Below are positions 32,901 to 42,500 of a stretch of 64,000 nt of DNA, in pieces. Below the pieces are notes generated by a model. That model had not been told where the DNA came from, made no database searches, and was given only the letters and a program-made list of their open reading frames with translations. Origin of the DNA: Nereocystis luetkeana (lineage: Eukaryota; Sar; Phaeophyceae; Laminariales; Laminariaceae). Position 1 is the first letter of the stretch. Each line of letters begins with the position of its first letter. The stretch covers positions 11,689,127-11,753,126 of the forward strand of contig JARUPZ010000003.1 of NCBI GenBank assembly GCA_031213475.1, in the 5' to 3' direction. The position numbers and the translations under genes are program-made.

Positions 32901-35350
32901 TCGTGGAGCAGGAGGTATTCATCTGGTTGAAATGCCTCAGGCGGGGGTGCGCGTACTGCCGAGGCGTACGCCTGAAAACAGTATACTTTTGTAGTGGTAA
33001 GTGCACATGCTCATGCCGCTTCCCTGACTATCGCAGGCCCACAATGAGTATGTCATGGCCGAAAAGAGACGGGAGGAATGGGAGCTGAAGAATCACCGGG
33101 AAGGAGAGATCTTGGAGATGGTCGAAATTTTCGAGGTGAGATTAGTTAATGACCCTACGCATGATACCAATTGTTTCAGTGGGTCCTCGGATTTGACGTG
33201 GCGCGGATATTGACGACTTTCGGAATCCTCTCTTTGTGTCGTCTAATACTCCAAGACTGTTGCGTCAGCGTGCCCCGAGCCCCTTCCAAGCCCTTGCCTG
33301 AGATGAGCTGCCCTGGATTAGATGTCAGACGGTATTTTCGGGAGCTTGCGTGCTACCGTTGCTGTTGACGTTACGGGTTCAGATATTCTAGTCAATGATA
33401 CAGGATTAATCTCTAGACCCCCCAACCCCGCTCTGACGATTTCATGCCTTTTGGATGATACCATCTGAAGAGCTTGTTGTACCAGCTGGGTATGATCAGC
33501 TCCTCTACTCGTGCTGCCCGCAGTAGAATGTCTCTACAGTAGTACTGTTAAAAGGCATCACTGCATCGCAAGCTGATAGATGGTGATAACACGATTATAT
33601 CCATCCTCCTGCCCCTGCCGAATGCTTGCCAGAAACGGGGAATGAGCCGACAAGACGCGGAAGATGTTATCGGGAAAATGGCGAAGTATGATGAGTTGTT
33701 CATCAATTTTATGATGAACGAGGAGCTTGGGCTACAGGTGTGTTGCTATACTTTGTTCAATATAAAATATATAGCTAAGATGAAATGATAAGATGAAATG
33801 ATGAGGGGAATGGAAATTGGGAAACGGCTGGCAGAGAAGCGTATGAGGAATACGGCTGATTTTCGGAGGGATATTCGGTTTAGATTGGAATGGCATCTAC
33901 GCCATACTGTCGGAAGGCAAGCATAATAATAGAAATGTTACCCCATATGATATATGCTCTCACTTTGTTGCCTTAGCTTTTATTCCACGGCAAGGGTTGT
34001 CGACATTGTAGATGAGCGCCCTCAGAACATACCTGGTACGAAGCTCTACAACGTAGGCCCAATGATACCCTTATGGACCCATGTTTCTATATTTTCTACT
34101 GCATTGTACACGACGAAGCGGGTACGTGTGTATTACTGTGGTTTACCCAGAACTTGTACGCAGAAATCTTTACAGTTCTGGAGGGCTAGAACTCCAATCC
34201 ACTTTTTGAATGTCCAGGTTCCCACAGGTGATGACGATGATACTGTGAAAGAAGGATTCGTCATGTTCCTGTCCTTCGCCTTTTTCGGGGCCATGCCTCT
34301 TCTGGGGTGAGAAATGATGTCCGAGTGGTCGTTTTCGTCCAAGTTTGACCGTGTACATGTATACCTGGTAGCGCCTAGCACACCCCCTCGGATGAATTTC
34401 CATTTTCGCGACAACGGAAGAGTGCATACGCGGAGCGATGCGCCGGTGGACATATCTTGACATATTTCCAAAGCCACCTACCTGGTACAGTATTATATTT
34501 CGAAGCGCCTGGATTGTAGCGGAGAAAATCGGCTCAGGAAGTTAAATTTTGCCTGTACGGGTACGACGATTTGGGTGCAATTTGCTGTCATGCCAACGTG
34601 TTTTTGCATCAAAACCTCGACGAGCCTGGAGCGGACCTCTGATTGGTGAATCAGGAGAGCAGGCGCTTGCGACGCCCTTGACTTTTTTCCAGAGGGAAGC
34701 ATGGCACCTATTCCTTTTGAGTAGTTGTGCTAGTCCCGTGCCCCAAGGATGACCGGCGATTTATTGCTTCCTCGTACGAGCTACACAGGCAATGCCCTCC
34801 ACATATCTTGTCTTTTTTCTTCCTCACGGCAGGTACGTCATCGTGCCGTTGATCAAGCCCGACTCGTCGGCAGCGCTTCTCTTTGCTGTTGCCTGCATGG
34901 TGACGGGTGCCAGCTTGTTCTCTATGGGAGCAATCAAGGTACGGCTTGCGAAGTACGAGTACAACTAGACTTATAAAACGTTATGATCCGCATATTTTGT
35001 TGCGCGTGCTCGGTACCGTCATCTGACATTCGAGAGGTTCAGTGCCTATCGATAATGGGTAAAAATTGTCTCTGGATGCTTATGCCGCATGGGTAAAAAT
35101 TGTCTCTGGATGCTTATGCCGCATTCGTATCAGATCGCCCTGATAAGTGCAGTTATTATCGATTAGCACGACTTGTAGTTAATTTTTACGCACTCGCCAA
35201 TGCCCCGTTGCCTGCCAGAGTCAATTCGGAACTCGCCAATGGCACATATCCGGCCTGGAGATGCTGCTGCTGGGCGGATCCTGTGCTGCGCTGGCGTTCG
35301 AGATCGGAAAGGCTGTTGACGGCCTCCTCCCGGAGTCAAATCACGGCTAG
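8797..35350 (+). CDS. Vacuolar iron transporter (VIT1/CCC1 family), 8 exons, 292 aa
   Basis: This family moves Fe2+/Mn2+ out of the cytosol, classically into the vacuole, by proton antiport. Exons: 8797-8912, 25930-26063, 32720-32817, 33037-33135, 33633-33737, 34218-34306, 34833-34938 and 35219-35350 (TAG). Every junction keeps the frame with GT-AG borders, and the total of 292 aa is normal for the family. A hydrophilic N-terminus (1-60) is followed by the TM1 signature FGGLDGILTSFAIVAG (Asp70), then LGFSNIFADALSMGVGEYL (Met107). Next comes an acidic cytosolic metal-binding segment (EKRREEWELKN, EGEILEMVEIFE, FMMNEELGLQ), and then three further hydrophobic helices. The last exon reads SGLEMLLLGGSCAALAFEIG. 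Exons 2-8 are secure. Exon 1 is an inference from phase and N-terminal similarity. Introns 1 (17,017 nt) and 2 (6,656 nt) are exceptionally large. The gene converges on COX10, with 565 bp between stop codons. Confidence 0.85.
10844..10969. mobile_element. Family K short TIR element (126 bp), copy 1
   Basis: The left end reads TATTAAGGGGGACC and the right end GGTCCCCCTTAATA, with similarity continuing inward (TAGTATAGGAcC against the complement of GATCCTATTTACTA). A second copy lies at 51364-51473. No coding capacity. The palindromic TTAA/TATTAA ends make the target duplication ambiguous (TA or TTA). Confidence 0.75.
11843..12791 (+). mobile_element. Family A non-autonomous DNA transposon, copy 2, with 11-bp TSD
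   Basis: 949 bp. The left TIR begins GGCAAATTTTTAACGTCACG. The right end complements to GGCAAGTCTTAAATAATACG followed by GGACAG, giving about 33 bp of imperfect inverted repeat. It is flanked on both sides by AATTTGATGTA (11832-11842 and 12792-12802). The uninterrupted family B copy at about 61573-61600 has a single diverged version of this site, confirming that the 11 bp were duplicated on insertion. A 9-11-bp duplication and GG-starting ends fit Mutator-like elements (inference). There is no transposase ORF. Confidence 0.88.
12826..13897. mobile_element. Element C, TIR transposon without coding capacity (1,072 bp)
   Basis: The termini are near-perfect inverted repeats: CACCTGTGTTGCATTGCCCA with CAAAA at the left, and the complement CACCAGTGTTGCATTGCCCA with CAAAA at the right. 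The same four bases, CTTC, flank both ends (12822-12825, 13898-13901). Surrounding sequence belongs to family B, so this is an insertion into it. The CWGTGTTGC core resembles hAT termini, but the 8-bp duplication expected for hAT is not evident, so the superfamily is open. A GGTTCGATCCC word at about 13471 looks like a Pol III B box but has no tRNA-like partner. Confidence 0.75.
15045..15886 (-). repeat. Diverged hairpin unit U (about 840 bp)
   Basis: The two ends of the 1.1-kb unit at 43243-44358 are recognisable in the same orientation. CTCTGGCCTCTCAGAGCTCC and TTTTATTACTTGC lie at 15094-15150. The GC-rich hairpin GCGGGCGGCGGAATCCGCCC, followed by GAAGCGCCTTG, lies at about 15838-15886. The middle has decayed into T-rich sequence. 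Confidence 0.65.
15905..16010. repeat. Second GC-rich hairpin family, copy 1
   Basis: GGGCTTCGCCGCCGCGGGCT, then GACCCCCACCTGTGGCTCCG, followed by GAGGCTGTAAACGC. The same arrangement is found at 62368-62445, where the stem is perfect (GGCGGGC, TGAC loop, GCCCGCC). It sits about 20 bp from the unit U hairpin. Confidence 0.65.
16226..16500. repeat. Diverged direct duplication of about 75 bp
   Basis: AGCGTCTTGAGGTCGCC, then TACTCG, GCACCTA and AAGGCGTAATAAG at about 16226-16305, are repeated as AGCGTGTTGAAGTCGCC, TACTCG, GCACCTA and AAGGCGTAACAAG at about 16395-16490. Confidence 0.6.
17335..17765 (-). mobile_element. Family A fragment, copy 3, inverted and without termini
   Basis: Read on the minus strand, it follows the family A interior: CGACAGACATCGGCCGACAA, GCGTCATGAA, TCCGACCCACC, CACCAGGCGT, AAAACAGA, GTAGGACGCCGCCGGC, CTAGACCATGGAT, and TCGTTGATCTTGCCGG. 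Neither TIR is present. The central tandem duplication is reduced to one half. Confidence 0.75.
19268..19342. repeat. Tandem duplication of about 38 bp
   Basis: Two adjacent copies of a unit containing CCGCTATT(A/G)TACCACCTA followed by CAGCAACAGAAGTACT. Confidence 0.85.
19925..20348. mobile_element. Fold-back MITE with about 168-bp arms and TTA duplication (424 bp)
   Basis: The left arm (19925 to about 20092) and the complement of the right arm (about 20180 to 20348) agree almost base for base over about 168 bp, starting GGCCACTTCTTATGCAGTCG. A loop of about 88 bp separates them. TTA flanks both ends (19922-19924, 20349-20351). TTA duplications and GGCC/GGG-starting ends are typical of PIF/Harbinger (Tourist-like) MITEs, an assignment by analogy. 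No transposase. The arm similarity suggests a fairly recent insertion. Confidence 0.85.
20545..21235 (+). pseudogene. Decayed non-LTR (LINE) reverse transcriptase fragment
   Basis: Several RT landmarks are readable across two or three frames. RGVAQ..TLSPDLFKIYVNDL matches RT motif 4 and carries an in-frame TGA where a Cys is usual (about 20578). FADDFVGVSETPEGLQ (about 20694) contains the catalytic (Y/F)ADD pair. KWRVTANVKKCAIVVYN and VDQYTYLGVQIS match the W.(V)N..K and YLG blocks, and MNVIVPKLEYAGEVW matches the distal thumb-proximal block. The endonuclease and 5' part are missing and frameshifts occur. It lies on the sense strand of the proposed VIT intron 1. The domain order is that of LINE-like elements rather than LTR retrotransposons. 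Confidence 0.8.
21533..22350 (+). mobile_element. Family B MITE with TTA duplication (818 bp), most complete copy
   Basis: The left TIR begins GGGCCCATCTTAACGGGGAA, and the complement of the right end begins GGGCCCGTCTTTAAGGGGAC. TTA flanks both ends (21530-21532 and 22351-22353). The interior shares several hundred bases with 11185-11842 and, inverted, with 61600-62030 (for example GAAGCTATCACTCTCAGGGT and GAGGCGCCACCGCCGGGGTA). No intact ORF. TTA duplication with GGG-starting ends points to PIF/Harbinger. Confidence 0.85.
22860..23090 (+). repeat. Dispersed repeat L, copy 1 (second copy at 62610-62830)
   Basis: About 200 bp shared in the same orientation with 62610-62830: TATGTGTGTGTTCTTCA, GACATCCAGCACA(A/C)CCAGTGTCC, TGCCGATTTTTCA, GAGATAC(A/G)AG, TGTGGTCAC(A/G)AAACT(A/G)CGCC and ACTGGATACG. 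In the 62-kb copy the frame is open through a Cys/His-rich stretch (RYELCGHETAPQRYY). Here the same stretch is frame-shifted. The repeat may carry a fragment of an unknown coding sequence. Confidence 0.75.
24831..24886. repeat. Tandem duplication of about 29 bp
   Basis: AGTGTATGG(C/G)GAATACTTGGC occurs twice in succession, in a stretch rich in ATACTGCTGCATACTG. Confidence 0.8.
27050..27160. repeat. Repeat shared with 41915-42055
   Basis: CTGGTCGGT(A/G)A, AACCCGAC(G/A)TGCTC, GGCATTGTAGGGATGCGAGG, (A/G)CATGCATGA and a C-run appear in the same order at 41915-42055 inside the inverted-repeat element of PGK intron 3. Confidence 0.75.
27690..27985. repeat. Repeat F, copy 1
   Basis: A repeat of about 300 bp, also present at 31720-31978 and 31979-32270 and partly at 31105-31190. 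Shared landmarks are GGGCCCT(T/C)CAGC, TGCCCAACAGGTCTGAATA, CAGCCGGTTG(C/T)(G/A)CCGGT, GCAGTCACCAACGCC, TGCTGGG(T/G)TTT and ACCCATTTGC(G/A)TG. Confidence 0.75.
28370..29440. repeat. Degenerate GATCTG-based satellite
   Basis: About 1.1 kb dominated by short, variably spaced units such as GATCTGCATGATCTGCA, GGATCTGTATGATCTG and GGATCTGCAGG. Minus-strand ORFs across it read as low-complexity PADHTDPADHADPP strings and are by-products of the repeat. No higher-order period is obvious. Confidence 0.85.
29460..30790. repeat. CAG-rich tandem repeat with period about 550 bp
   Basis: GATACGAAGATCAGACAAAT at about 30272 matches the similar sequence at about 29723. Both units then carry ATACAGCGTGTTCTCATGTC, TTGTGGCCA(T/A)GC(G/A)GTCAC, a CAGCAGCAG run, CACTCGTACGCC, and ATGGCCTATTGCACCGC. 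Each unit contains two related halves of about 270 bp. ORFs in all frames are products of the trinucleotide runs. Confidence 0.8.
31105..32270. repeat. Repeat F, further copies in tandem
   Basis: Partial copy at 31105-31190 (GGGCCCTCCAGCTTTGTCG, GTGCTCAACAGGTCTGAATA). A second copy lies at 31720-31978 and a third directly follows at about 31979-32270, so the latter two are tandem. The segment 31195-31715 between them is rich in AGTCGGC/TTAGTC words and has no recognisable gene. Confidence 0.7.
35055..35122. repeat. Perfect 34-bp tandem duplication in VIT intron 7
   Basis: A unit starting ATGGGTAAAAATTGTCTCTG and ending CTTATGCCGC occurs twice without a mismatch, indicating a recent duplication. 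Confidence 0.9.
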
Positions 35351-35915
35351 CTTCAAGGGTTTTGGCTGGGTCATATATAACCTATTTTCGCAGCTTTGTT
35401 GACGTGAAATGCCGTTGGGTGTGGAAATTCTTGTTGTGCACAGCACAGCGGGTGATAAGTAAGAGTGTAAGATGTCGATACTTCAAGGTACAAGGGGGCA
35501 GGAATCAAGACTCGGTATTTATCTTGTTGCGTACCAGCTTCACAGGCAGCTGAGGGATAGATTAAACGTTGGGCACTTTCCTCGTCCTTGCCTTGCTGTG
35601 ACCAGTCTTGGCAGGTGCAAATGATTGTTGTGGATGTTACGCCCGCGACGGAGTGCAAATTATCGGCATCGTCGCATCGATGTACGTCTGCGACACTCGG
35701 TATAACCATATAGACTACGTAGTGAAGCTCCGGCAGCAGCCCAGTCGCGGCTGTGACGAAAACTGTAGGCAAGGCTGGATAAAAACCTTAATTGGGGGTC
35801 AAGTCCAAAGTGTACTGCTGTATTAAGTGCTGAGTTTTGCTGCTGCTGTTGAAGATAAATATTTACTGCTATTTATAAATAGCATGTTCCGTCGATAGCG
35901 AAGGTCCTTCATTCA
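35351..35915. other. Convergent intergenic region VIT / COX10
   Basis: 565 bp between the VIT and COX10 stop codons, holding both 3' untranslated regions. I see no AATAAA signal close to either stop codon and no repeat. Confidence 0.5.
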
Positions 35916-38900
35916 TCATGGGCCCGCAGGCGCCTCCTCTTTGTGAGCTGCCGCTCCTACTGCTATCTTTTGGGCTTCAGTACCAGCCTCTTCGACCACT
36001 ACCACCGGACAAAAAGAAGCGGCCTCCTCCTTTTGGATAATCTCGTGAATGCAGACGCCTCTAAGTCTTGCTCTAGTTCGCTCGATGAGAGTCGAGATCG
36101 ACTCATTCTCGGTGTTTTCCTCTGTCGCCCATCGCCTTGAGTGGAACACGAACAAGGCCAGCACAGCTGGCAAGTGCCATAGGGACGCCTTGAACACATC
36201 CCTAGCGTTGCCGTTGGACTTGTCTTCGCGAAATCGAAACGCGTGGTGTAGCAGGTAGGCATTGAAGGCCGTGCCCTCAACTGCAAACATCCAACTGGTC
36301 GCGTCTAAAGCGGCTGCTGCGATCGGGATAGGCACGAGATACCACGAGTACCTCATCACAAGGCGTGCTGTGCGGCTCCCGGTGGGGTCTGCGCACGGAA
36401 CCTATTTCGGGATAACATAACGACACGGCATATACGGGGTATGAAAGCGGCAGAGGGGGAGAACAGGTGGGGTCGTAAAGGGTAAGTGGCTGACAATGGT
36501 AACAGCAGCGATGGTGCTAACGTTTTGTCTTTTCGCGGGTCAGGTCAAACCTCACGGGTCGGGTCTGACCCGACCCGACCCGCGAAAGTTTTGATGTATG
36601 TTGACTTGACCCGGCCCGACCCGCGAGATTTTGAAAGCCTCTTGACCCGACCCGACACGTGAGATTTGAAAATCTCCTGACCCGACCCGACCCGATCCGC
36701 GAGATTGCAAAACCTCCTGAACCCACCCGACCCGACCCGCCACCTTCCGATTGACCCGTGAGACACGGGTTTCTTGCGGGTCGGGTCACCTTGACCCGCG
36801 AGACCATTTATCTTGACCCGAAGGTCCGACCCACGGATCTGGCCCGTGGGTCGGCACTTCAAAAACAATTTAGTGTTCATTTTAGTGTCCCGCAGCGATA
36901 TACGACCTGGCTGTAGTGGGTATAGATGGATGCAGGCATGCGTATATGAATTCGGCGGTGTTTTAATGTTTGAATATTATACCAAAGGAGTATTATTGAG
37001 TATTGATACAAGAGAAGCTTTTAGAGTAAGAGAGCGGGAAATGGTTTAAGTGTCGGATCCGCGAGCCGAATGCGAGGGTCCGACCCGCGGGTTAGTAGAA
37101 AACAACTCGCGGGTCATGCTGGCCTGACCCGCGAGGGACGGGAAGTGGTACAAGTGTCGGATCCGCGAGCCGAATGCGCGGGTCCGACCCGCGGGTTAGT
37201 AGAAAACTCGCGGGTCATGCTGGCCTGACCCGCGAGTGACCCGCTTCTCTTTCATCACCTCTTGACCCGACCCGACCCGACCCGTGAGATTTTGAATACT
37301 TCCTGACCCGACCCGACCCGTGACATTTTGACCACCACGAAAAGCCCTGGTATATACCAGGAACAATAGTTGGCATACACAAACTCCTTGAAGCGTTATC
37401 CCAACTCTTTAAGCAACAACGCGGTCACGACCAGAACAATCTTCAACACAAAACCGTGCCAGAAGCGCGTATTTCGGAACTACTGTAGGTTCTCGGAACC
37501 CAACCGCAATTTGAGCTATAAACAGGTATTTACCACCACCGTAGTTGAGCGATAAGCGAAAAACAACGACTGATGGCAAACACATGCTGGAACAGAGGGC
37601 GGCACGTTTGGTCCTTGTTAGACAGGGATACATGATCGCAGTATGGTGAGCAGAGGGTGGTGCTTCAGGTATTTGGTTGGACTAAAGCGACACAGCCTTC
37701 GCATGACAAGTAGTAAAACGAACATCCAAATTTTGACGTCGCAACGTACAACATTAGCATCAGGCGTTAACGAAGGTTGCCCTGAGAAATACCACAACGG
37801 CTACAATCGCACAATGCCGTATCGCATATATACAGCAACAAACTGCAGTGCGATACCTGGTAGTTCGGTACGTGGTAACGTAAACAGCTCTCGATAACAA
37901 CGGGCGGAAACCGTAATATCAGGTATGCACATTGTACGTGTGTTAGATTCAAGCGTGGAAAATTATGACGGGAAATGCCCACGGAACGTCAAACCGCAAA
38001 ACATCGGAATATACATTACTGGTAAATCGCAACGATGCAAGCCTCTATGCAGTTAGTATACGTACATCCGGCGGTAACTACTCCCTGGAAACTGCGCGTA
38101 TTACAATGACAGCAATACATTACTTCTGTCTATTGATGTGCTATTGATATTATCTTAATACCTGGTACATAAGTCCGATAGTCATAGAGTTGTGGAATCG
38201 TGTATCAGATCGCTACCACACCATGAAATGGGGCCAGGGAGGGTCGTACGATAACTATTAATGCCCGATGTGCAGCAGTACGTACGGCATTACACGTCCA
38301 TCACGACTGGGAAAATTGAAAATACTCAAATGCTACCAAGTACGAACTGGCACGTAGTTGCGTATGGACGAGTTTTCTACATACTTCGCCAGGCTGATAC
38401 CAGGTACCTGGTACCAGGTATGTCACAAGGGTATACTTCGAAGTAACATCGTACCATCTTGAAGCCTCCCCTTGCGTAGTCTTCCCGGTGAAGCCAGGCC
38501 AGTGAAAAAAAGTGCGGAAACTGCCACACGAACAAATACGTGGCCAAGAGCAGCGGCTCCACAGCAACCACTCCTCCCGTGGCGGCTGCCCATCCCATTA
38601 GGGGGGGCACTGCACCGACAACAGACCCAATCCAAGTGTTGAGCTCCGACCGAGTTTTAGACAAGGTATAGGGGCCCACATATAGGAGTAGGTTGGCAGC
38701 TCCAAGGGCTGCTGTGAGTGGATTCGTACCAGCGGCTAGGACGGCGACACCAGCAGTTCCTGATGCCAACCCCCATCCCAGCGCGTGAGGACGTGAAATC
38801 CTCCCAGAGGGCAGTGGTCGGTTGCGTGTGCGTTTCATCTGCGAGTCGTTGGAGGTCTCGATCACCTGGTTGAAAGTGTTCGCAGAGCTGGATGCCAGCA

Positions 38901-39228
38901 TCGTACCCAGGCAGGCGCAGGATAAAGAAACCGCATCCACCGGCCCGCCTGCAGCCAAATATCCGGCGGAGGTGGTCGTCATCACCAGTGCACTCAAGCG
39001 GTACTTCGACAGCTGCGAGTACAGGCGTGCTCTATGTTGCGCCTGATCCAGTATGCTTGCTGTGGGGCGCATCCTTGTATTCCTGTCGTCGGTTTTGTGA
39101 CGACATACACCCGTTCCCGTTGCACGCAATGGATTCAATCCTATACGGACGGACGGCGAAGCACCCACACATGCTAACGGCCGGTGTATGCGTCCGTGAA
39201 TACTTCGCAGCATGGCTGTCACATGCAC
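35916..39228 (-). CDS. COX10: Protohaem IX farnesyltransferase (haem O synthase), 2 exons, 419 aa
   Basis: Converts haem B to haem O by adding farnesyl from farnesyl diphosphate, the first step to haem A of cytochrome c oxidase; a multi-pass inner mitochondrial membrane protein. Exon 1 is 39228-38455 (258 codons), exon 2 is 36401-35916 (161 codons plus stop), with a GT-AG intron of 2,053 nt in phase 0. The join gives REDYARGGFKM, then VPCADPTGSRTARL, as in the family. The prenyl-diphosphate motif is at 117-139 (NTFNQVIETSNDSQMKRTRN). WQFPHFFSLAWLHREDY follows at about 234. The C-terminal part reads MFAVEGTAFNAYLLHHAFRF and SLWHLPAVLALFVFH. The basic N-terminal 60 residues fit a mitochondrial presequence. 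Met6 is an alternative start. The tail after LFVFH is hydrophilic and of unknown role. Divergent from PGK. Confidence 0.95.
36535..37345. repeat. GACCCG minisatellite in the COX10 intron
   Basis: Two blocks (about 36535-36850 and 37040-37345) of units such as TGACCCGACCCGACCCG followed by CGAGATTTTGAAA. Within the second block a segment of about 100 bp is tandemly duplicated (about 37036-37137 and 37138-37236: GTGTCGGATCCGCGAGCCGA, GGTCCGACCCGCGGGTTAGT). Minus-strand ORFs rich in G/R/S/V reflect the repeat. The rest of the intron (37346-38454) shows only TACCAGGTA-type words, with three overlapping copies near 38397-38421. Confidence 0.85.
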
Positions 39229-39585
39229 AGCCGTTCACAGCCGCTGCTATGGAGGCTGAAGGTGGGTGAGCGCGCCATTTGGGCGTTCCGGATGAAATGT
39301 GCGCCCTGACTTAGCTGGCCTCTATATCTAATAAAACTCCTCTATGCTTTTGTGGTGGAAAGCTATAGAGACTAGAGACTAGAGACACTCACAACCATGT
39401 GAACCCCTGCTGATGACTGCCTCTTTTTATCGAACACCCTTATCCGCAAAACATCAGGAGTTCGTTCGACCGAGTTGTCTCGTTCTCACAAGTAGTTCAC
39501 CAGAGTCACGTCACGTTAGGTCCACAGTAGATTCTAGCTGCAGGTAGGTGTTGTTGGGGTGAAGGCTCAGCTACCAGTGAGGAGC
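39229..39585. promoter_or_regulatory. Shared divergent promoter region COX10 / PGK
   Basis: 357 bp separate the two start codons, so both promoters and 5' untranslated regions must lie here or overlap the genes. A short TAGAGAC repeat (AGAGACTAGAGACTAGAGAC) is at about 39365-39390. No TATA box can be assigned with confidence. The region is inferred from gene positions only. Confidence 0.5.
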
Positions 39586-42500
39586 ATGCTGGCCTTTCGC
39601 TTGCCGGCCAGCCGTCGTTTGGCGTTGACCTCGTTTCGCACTTTTGCGTCCAGCACGCCGACCAAGAAGAAGACAATCCAGCAGCTGGCCAGCGAAATTA
39701 GCCTCAAGAATGTTCCGGTTTTAGTCAGGGCTGACCTCAACTTGCCTCGGAGCAAAGAAGATGGGAGTATTGTTGACGACACTCGAGCACGCGCGGTGCG
39801 TGACGAGAATTGATAATCTCCGCTTCTACGAGCATTGGCAACCTTTGCTACTGGTCTATATCCTCAACATAGTTGTGTGCTTTTGGTTTTTAGATGTTCA
39901 TGTGCCAACGCCACGCACGCTGTGCTCGGCTTTGCGAGTACGTACGATTGTAGACTATTAATAATAGTAGACGAGAGGGCAACTTTCTTGTGCCTCTCCA
40001 CTTCTCTCCGCTGTTCTCTGTTCTCTACGCCTTCAGCCTTTTATCTGTGACACCTTGCAGCGTATCCAACGTTTCTGTCAATCTGTGCGTATGCGTTCGA
40101 TAATCATCTCAGGTCTTGCCAACCGTCAAGTTCTTGCTCAAGGAAGGTGCTAAGGTATGTCCCGAGGAGCTCTAAGAACCCTTCGGTGTACTGTACGCAT
40201 GTAAGGTCATCCTCAGCATGATCAGCTAAAGTGGCTTGACCTTCTTGCGACGCTTGACTATTAATACCATCAGGTCCGTTCTTCAAGTATTTTCCAACGA
40301 ACAGCAGCAATGCTGTGTGGTACTCGTAGGTGAGATACATTTCTGCGTATATACGACGAATGGTGCGTCCACCCCTCTGCCCCATATATTTTCCTGGCAT
40401 AGATGCATCTTATCATATCATACTGACCTCTGGTATACACCAAGTAGCAGGTATTATTACCTGTTTGTTGAGTTTTGCTGTTTTGCTGTTTATCTGGTGC
40501 GTTTCTGGCGTTTCTGGTATGCCAACGTTCTCTCACGGCGGATCCGACGACGCCTCCCCGACGACTGGCAGGTCATCCTGTGCAGCCATGCAGGTCGACC
40601 CAAGGGCGAGGTGGTTGAGTCGATGAGGATAGGGAACATTGGAGGTTGTCTAGGAGAACTGCTGGATGAACCGGTGGCGTGTCCCGCTGACTGCATCGGG
40701 GACAAAGTGGAAAAGCAGGTGAGGCCGATTCCTCTCCTCCACGCTTGTGCGTGCATACGGCTGTACGTGACGCGTGCCTGATATAATACGTCATGTGGAT
40801 GACGTGTCCTGACGTTACAGAGACCCAACACCCCAATTCGATATCTCTCATCTCCCCTCTCACGTTTCGTTTACGGAAACCGTCACGGTGTCCAAACCGA
40901 CGGAGGGGGTTTATACCGGATACACGTACCAATAGGTGTGCGTGTCACTGGAGATGATACGTTGATAGATATGAAGGCAGGCCAGACGTTGACTGACTAC
41001 GTAAATACCTAATTTTAGCACTATCGTTGAAAGCAAAAGTGCGAGGACAGCACTACTGTATTGGTGGCAGTACCAGTCGATCTGCATCGTAACTTTTATG
41101 TAGACACCTCAGCTGTGACATCGAAAAAATCGTCGTAACTCGTCTTGACAAGCTTCGTGTGATCCTGTTGTTTAACACACGTGGCTGTTGAACCTGTGCT
41201 GTCTCCGGCACAACGGCTTGCGTATGTATAATCCCTGACTCCGTAGCATCTCTTAGGTTCTTGTTTTCCGCTTAAGTGACCTGGCTGACAGGCCCGACAT
41301 CTCGTGTGGATGTCTGGTCGTACTTTCGTTTTCATTTGTAGGTATAAGTTGAGTCATTATTATTTAGTCTCAGCTCTTGTGGGAACAAAAAATTCTGGAA
41401 GATGGGTATTGGTGATGGTATTCATGATCCCGTTTCCCTCTAGTGTCGAGGAGGCGTGTTTCTGATGAAGCGCGCCACGCAAATATTTTATATAACCCCC
41501 CCCTGCTCTGTTCCCCTAGTTTATATAGGTTGGGTTGGCGTCGGTTGGCAACGACACTGTAAAACATGCCACTCACTACGTGAGCTAGGCAACCAGGGCA
41601 CCGTTTTTTTTTATTTTCTTGGCGGTCGCCCTCAGCTGGTTGCCGAGTTAGATCATTTGTGCGAGGTCAAAAACCTTTACTCCGCACAAGGGAATTGATC
41701 GTGTCACGTAGTGTTCAAGGTAAGGCACCCAGGAGGCAGTTGCAAAGTACTCCCATTGCTGTCTCTAGAAGTGCCTACACCGGAAGTTAAATTAACTCAT
41801 TGAAGCTGTCCTCCATATGCAAGTCCGCCTCACAAGCGGTTCTTAAGTAGGATGCAGCCCACCCTTCATGCGACTCGCCGGACATCTCACGGTGCTTCGC
41901 GCTTGGCGCAAGCAATGTCTTCCTGGTCGGTGAAAACCCGACATGCTCAGTCCCGGCATTGTAGGGATGCGAGGGTCTACAGTCATACGACTACGGCCAT
42001 GCATGAGTTCGAGTACGTCTCTCCTATCGAGTACACCCCCCCCTGCTCTCAGATCTCTCTGACAGTCAGAAAAGTGGGAATCATCAAGATAAGATAATCT
42101 CTTTGAGTGAGTACACACGGTTAGGCCGACCTGCATTACACTGTCCTGCCGACGACGCCATGTTCCATAGTATAGGGGTATAAGCTGACTACCGGATAAC
42201 AAAAGGGGCAGTATGGGGCAGGCCCGACTACTGCAATGCAGGTCGGCCTAGACGTGTGTACTCCCTTACAGAGATTGATGTCTTATCTTGATGATTCCCA
42301 CTTTCGTGGCTCTCGGAGAGTTCTGAGAGCAGGGGGGGGTTATATAAATTATTTGCGTGGCGCGTTTCATCAGAAACACGCCTCCTCGACAATAGAGGGA
42401 AACGGAATCATGAACACCATGACATATTTTCAAACGTCACCCAATTTTCGGGGACGAAGTACTTACGATATGGGCTGTTTGTTTTTCGCAGTGATGAGAT

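Noticed and set aside
36535..36850. Telomere-like or centromeric repeat (GACCCG runs)
   Set aside because: The unit is not a known telomere motif, is interrupted and lies within the COX10 intron.
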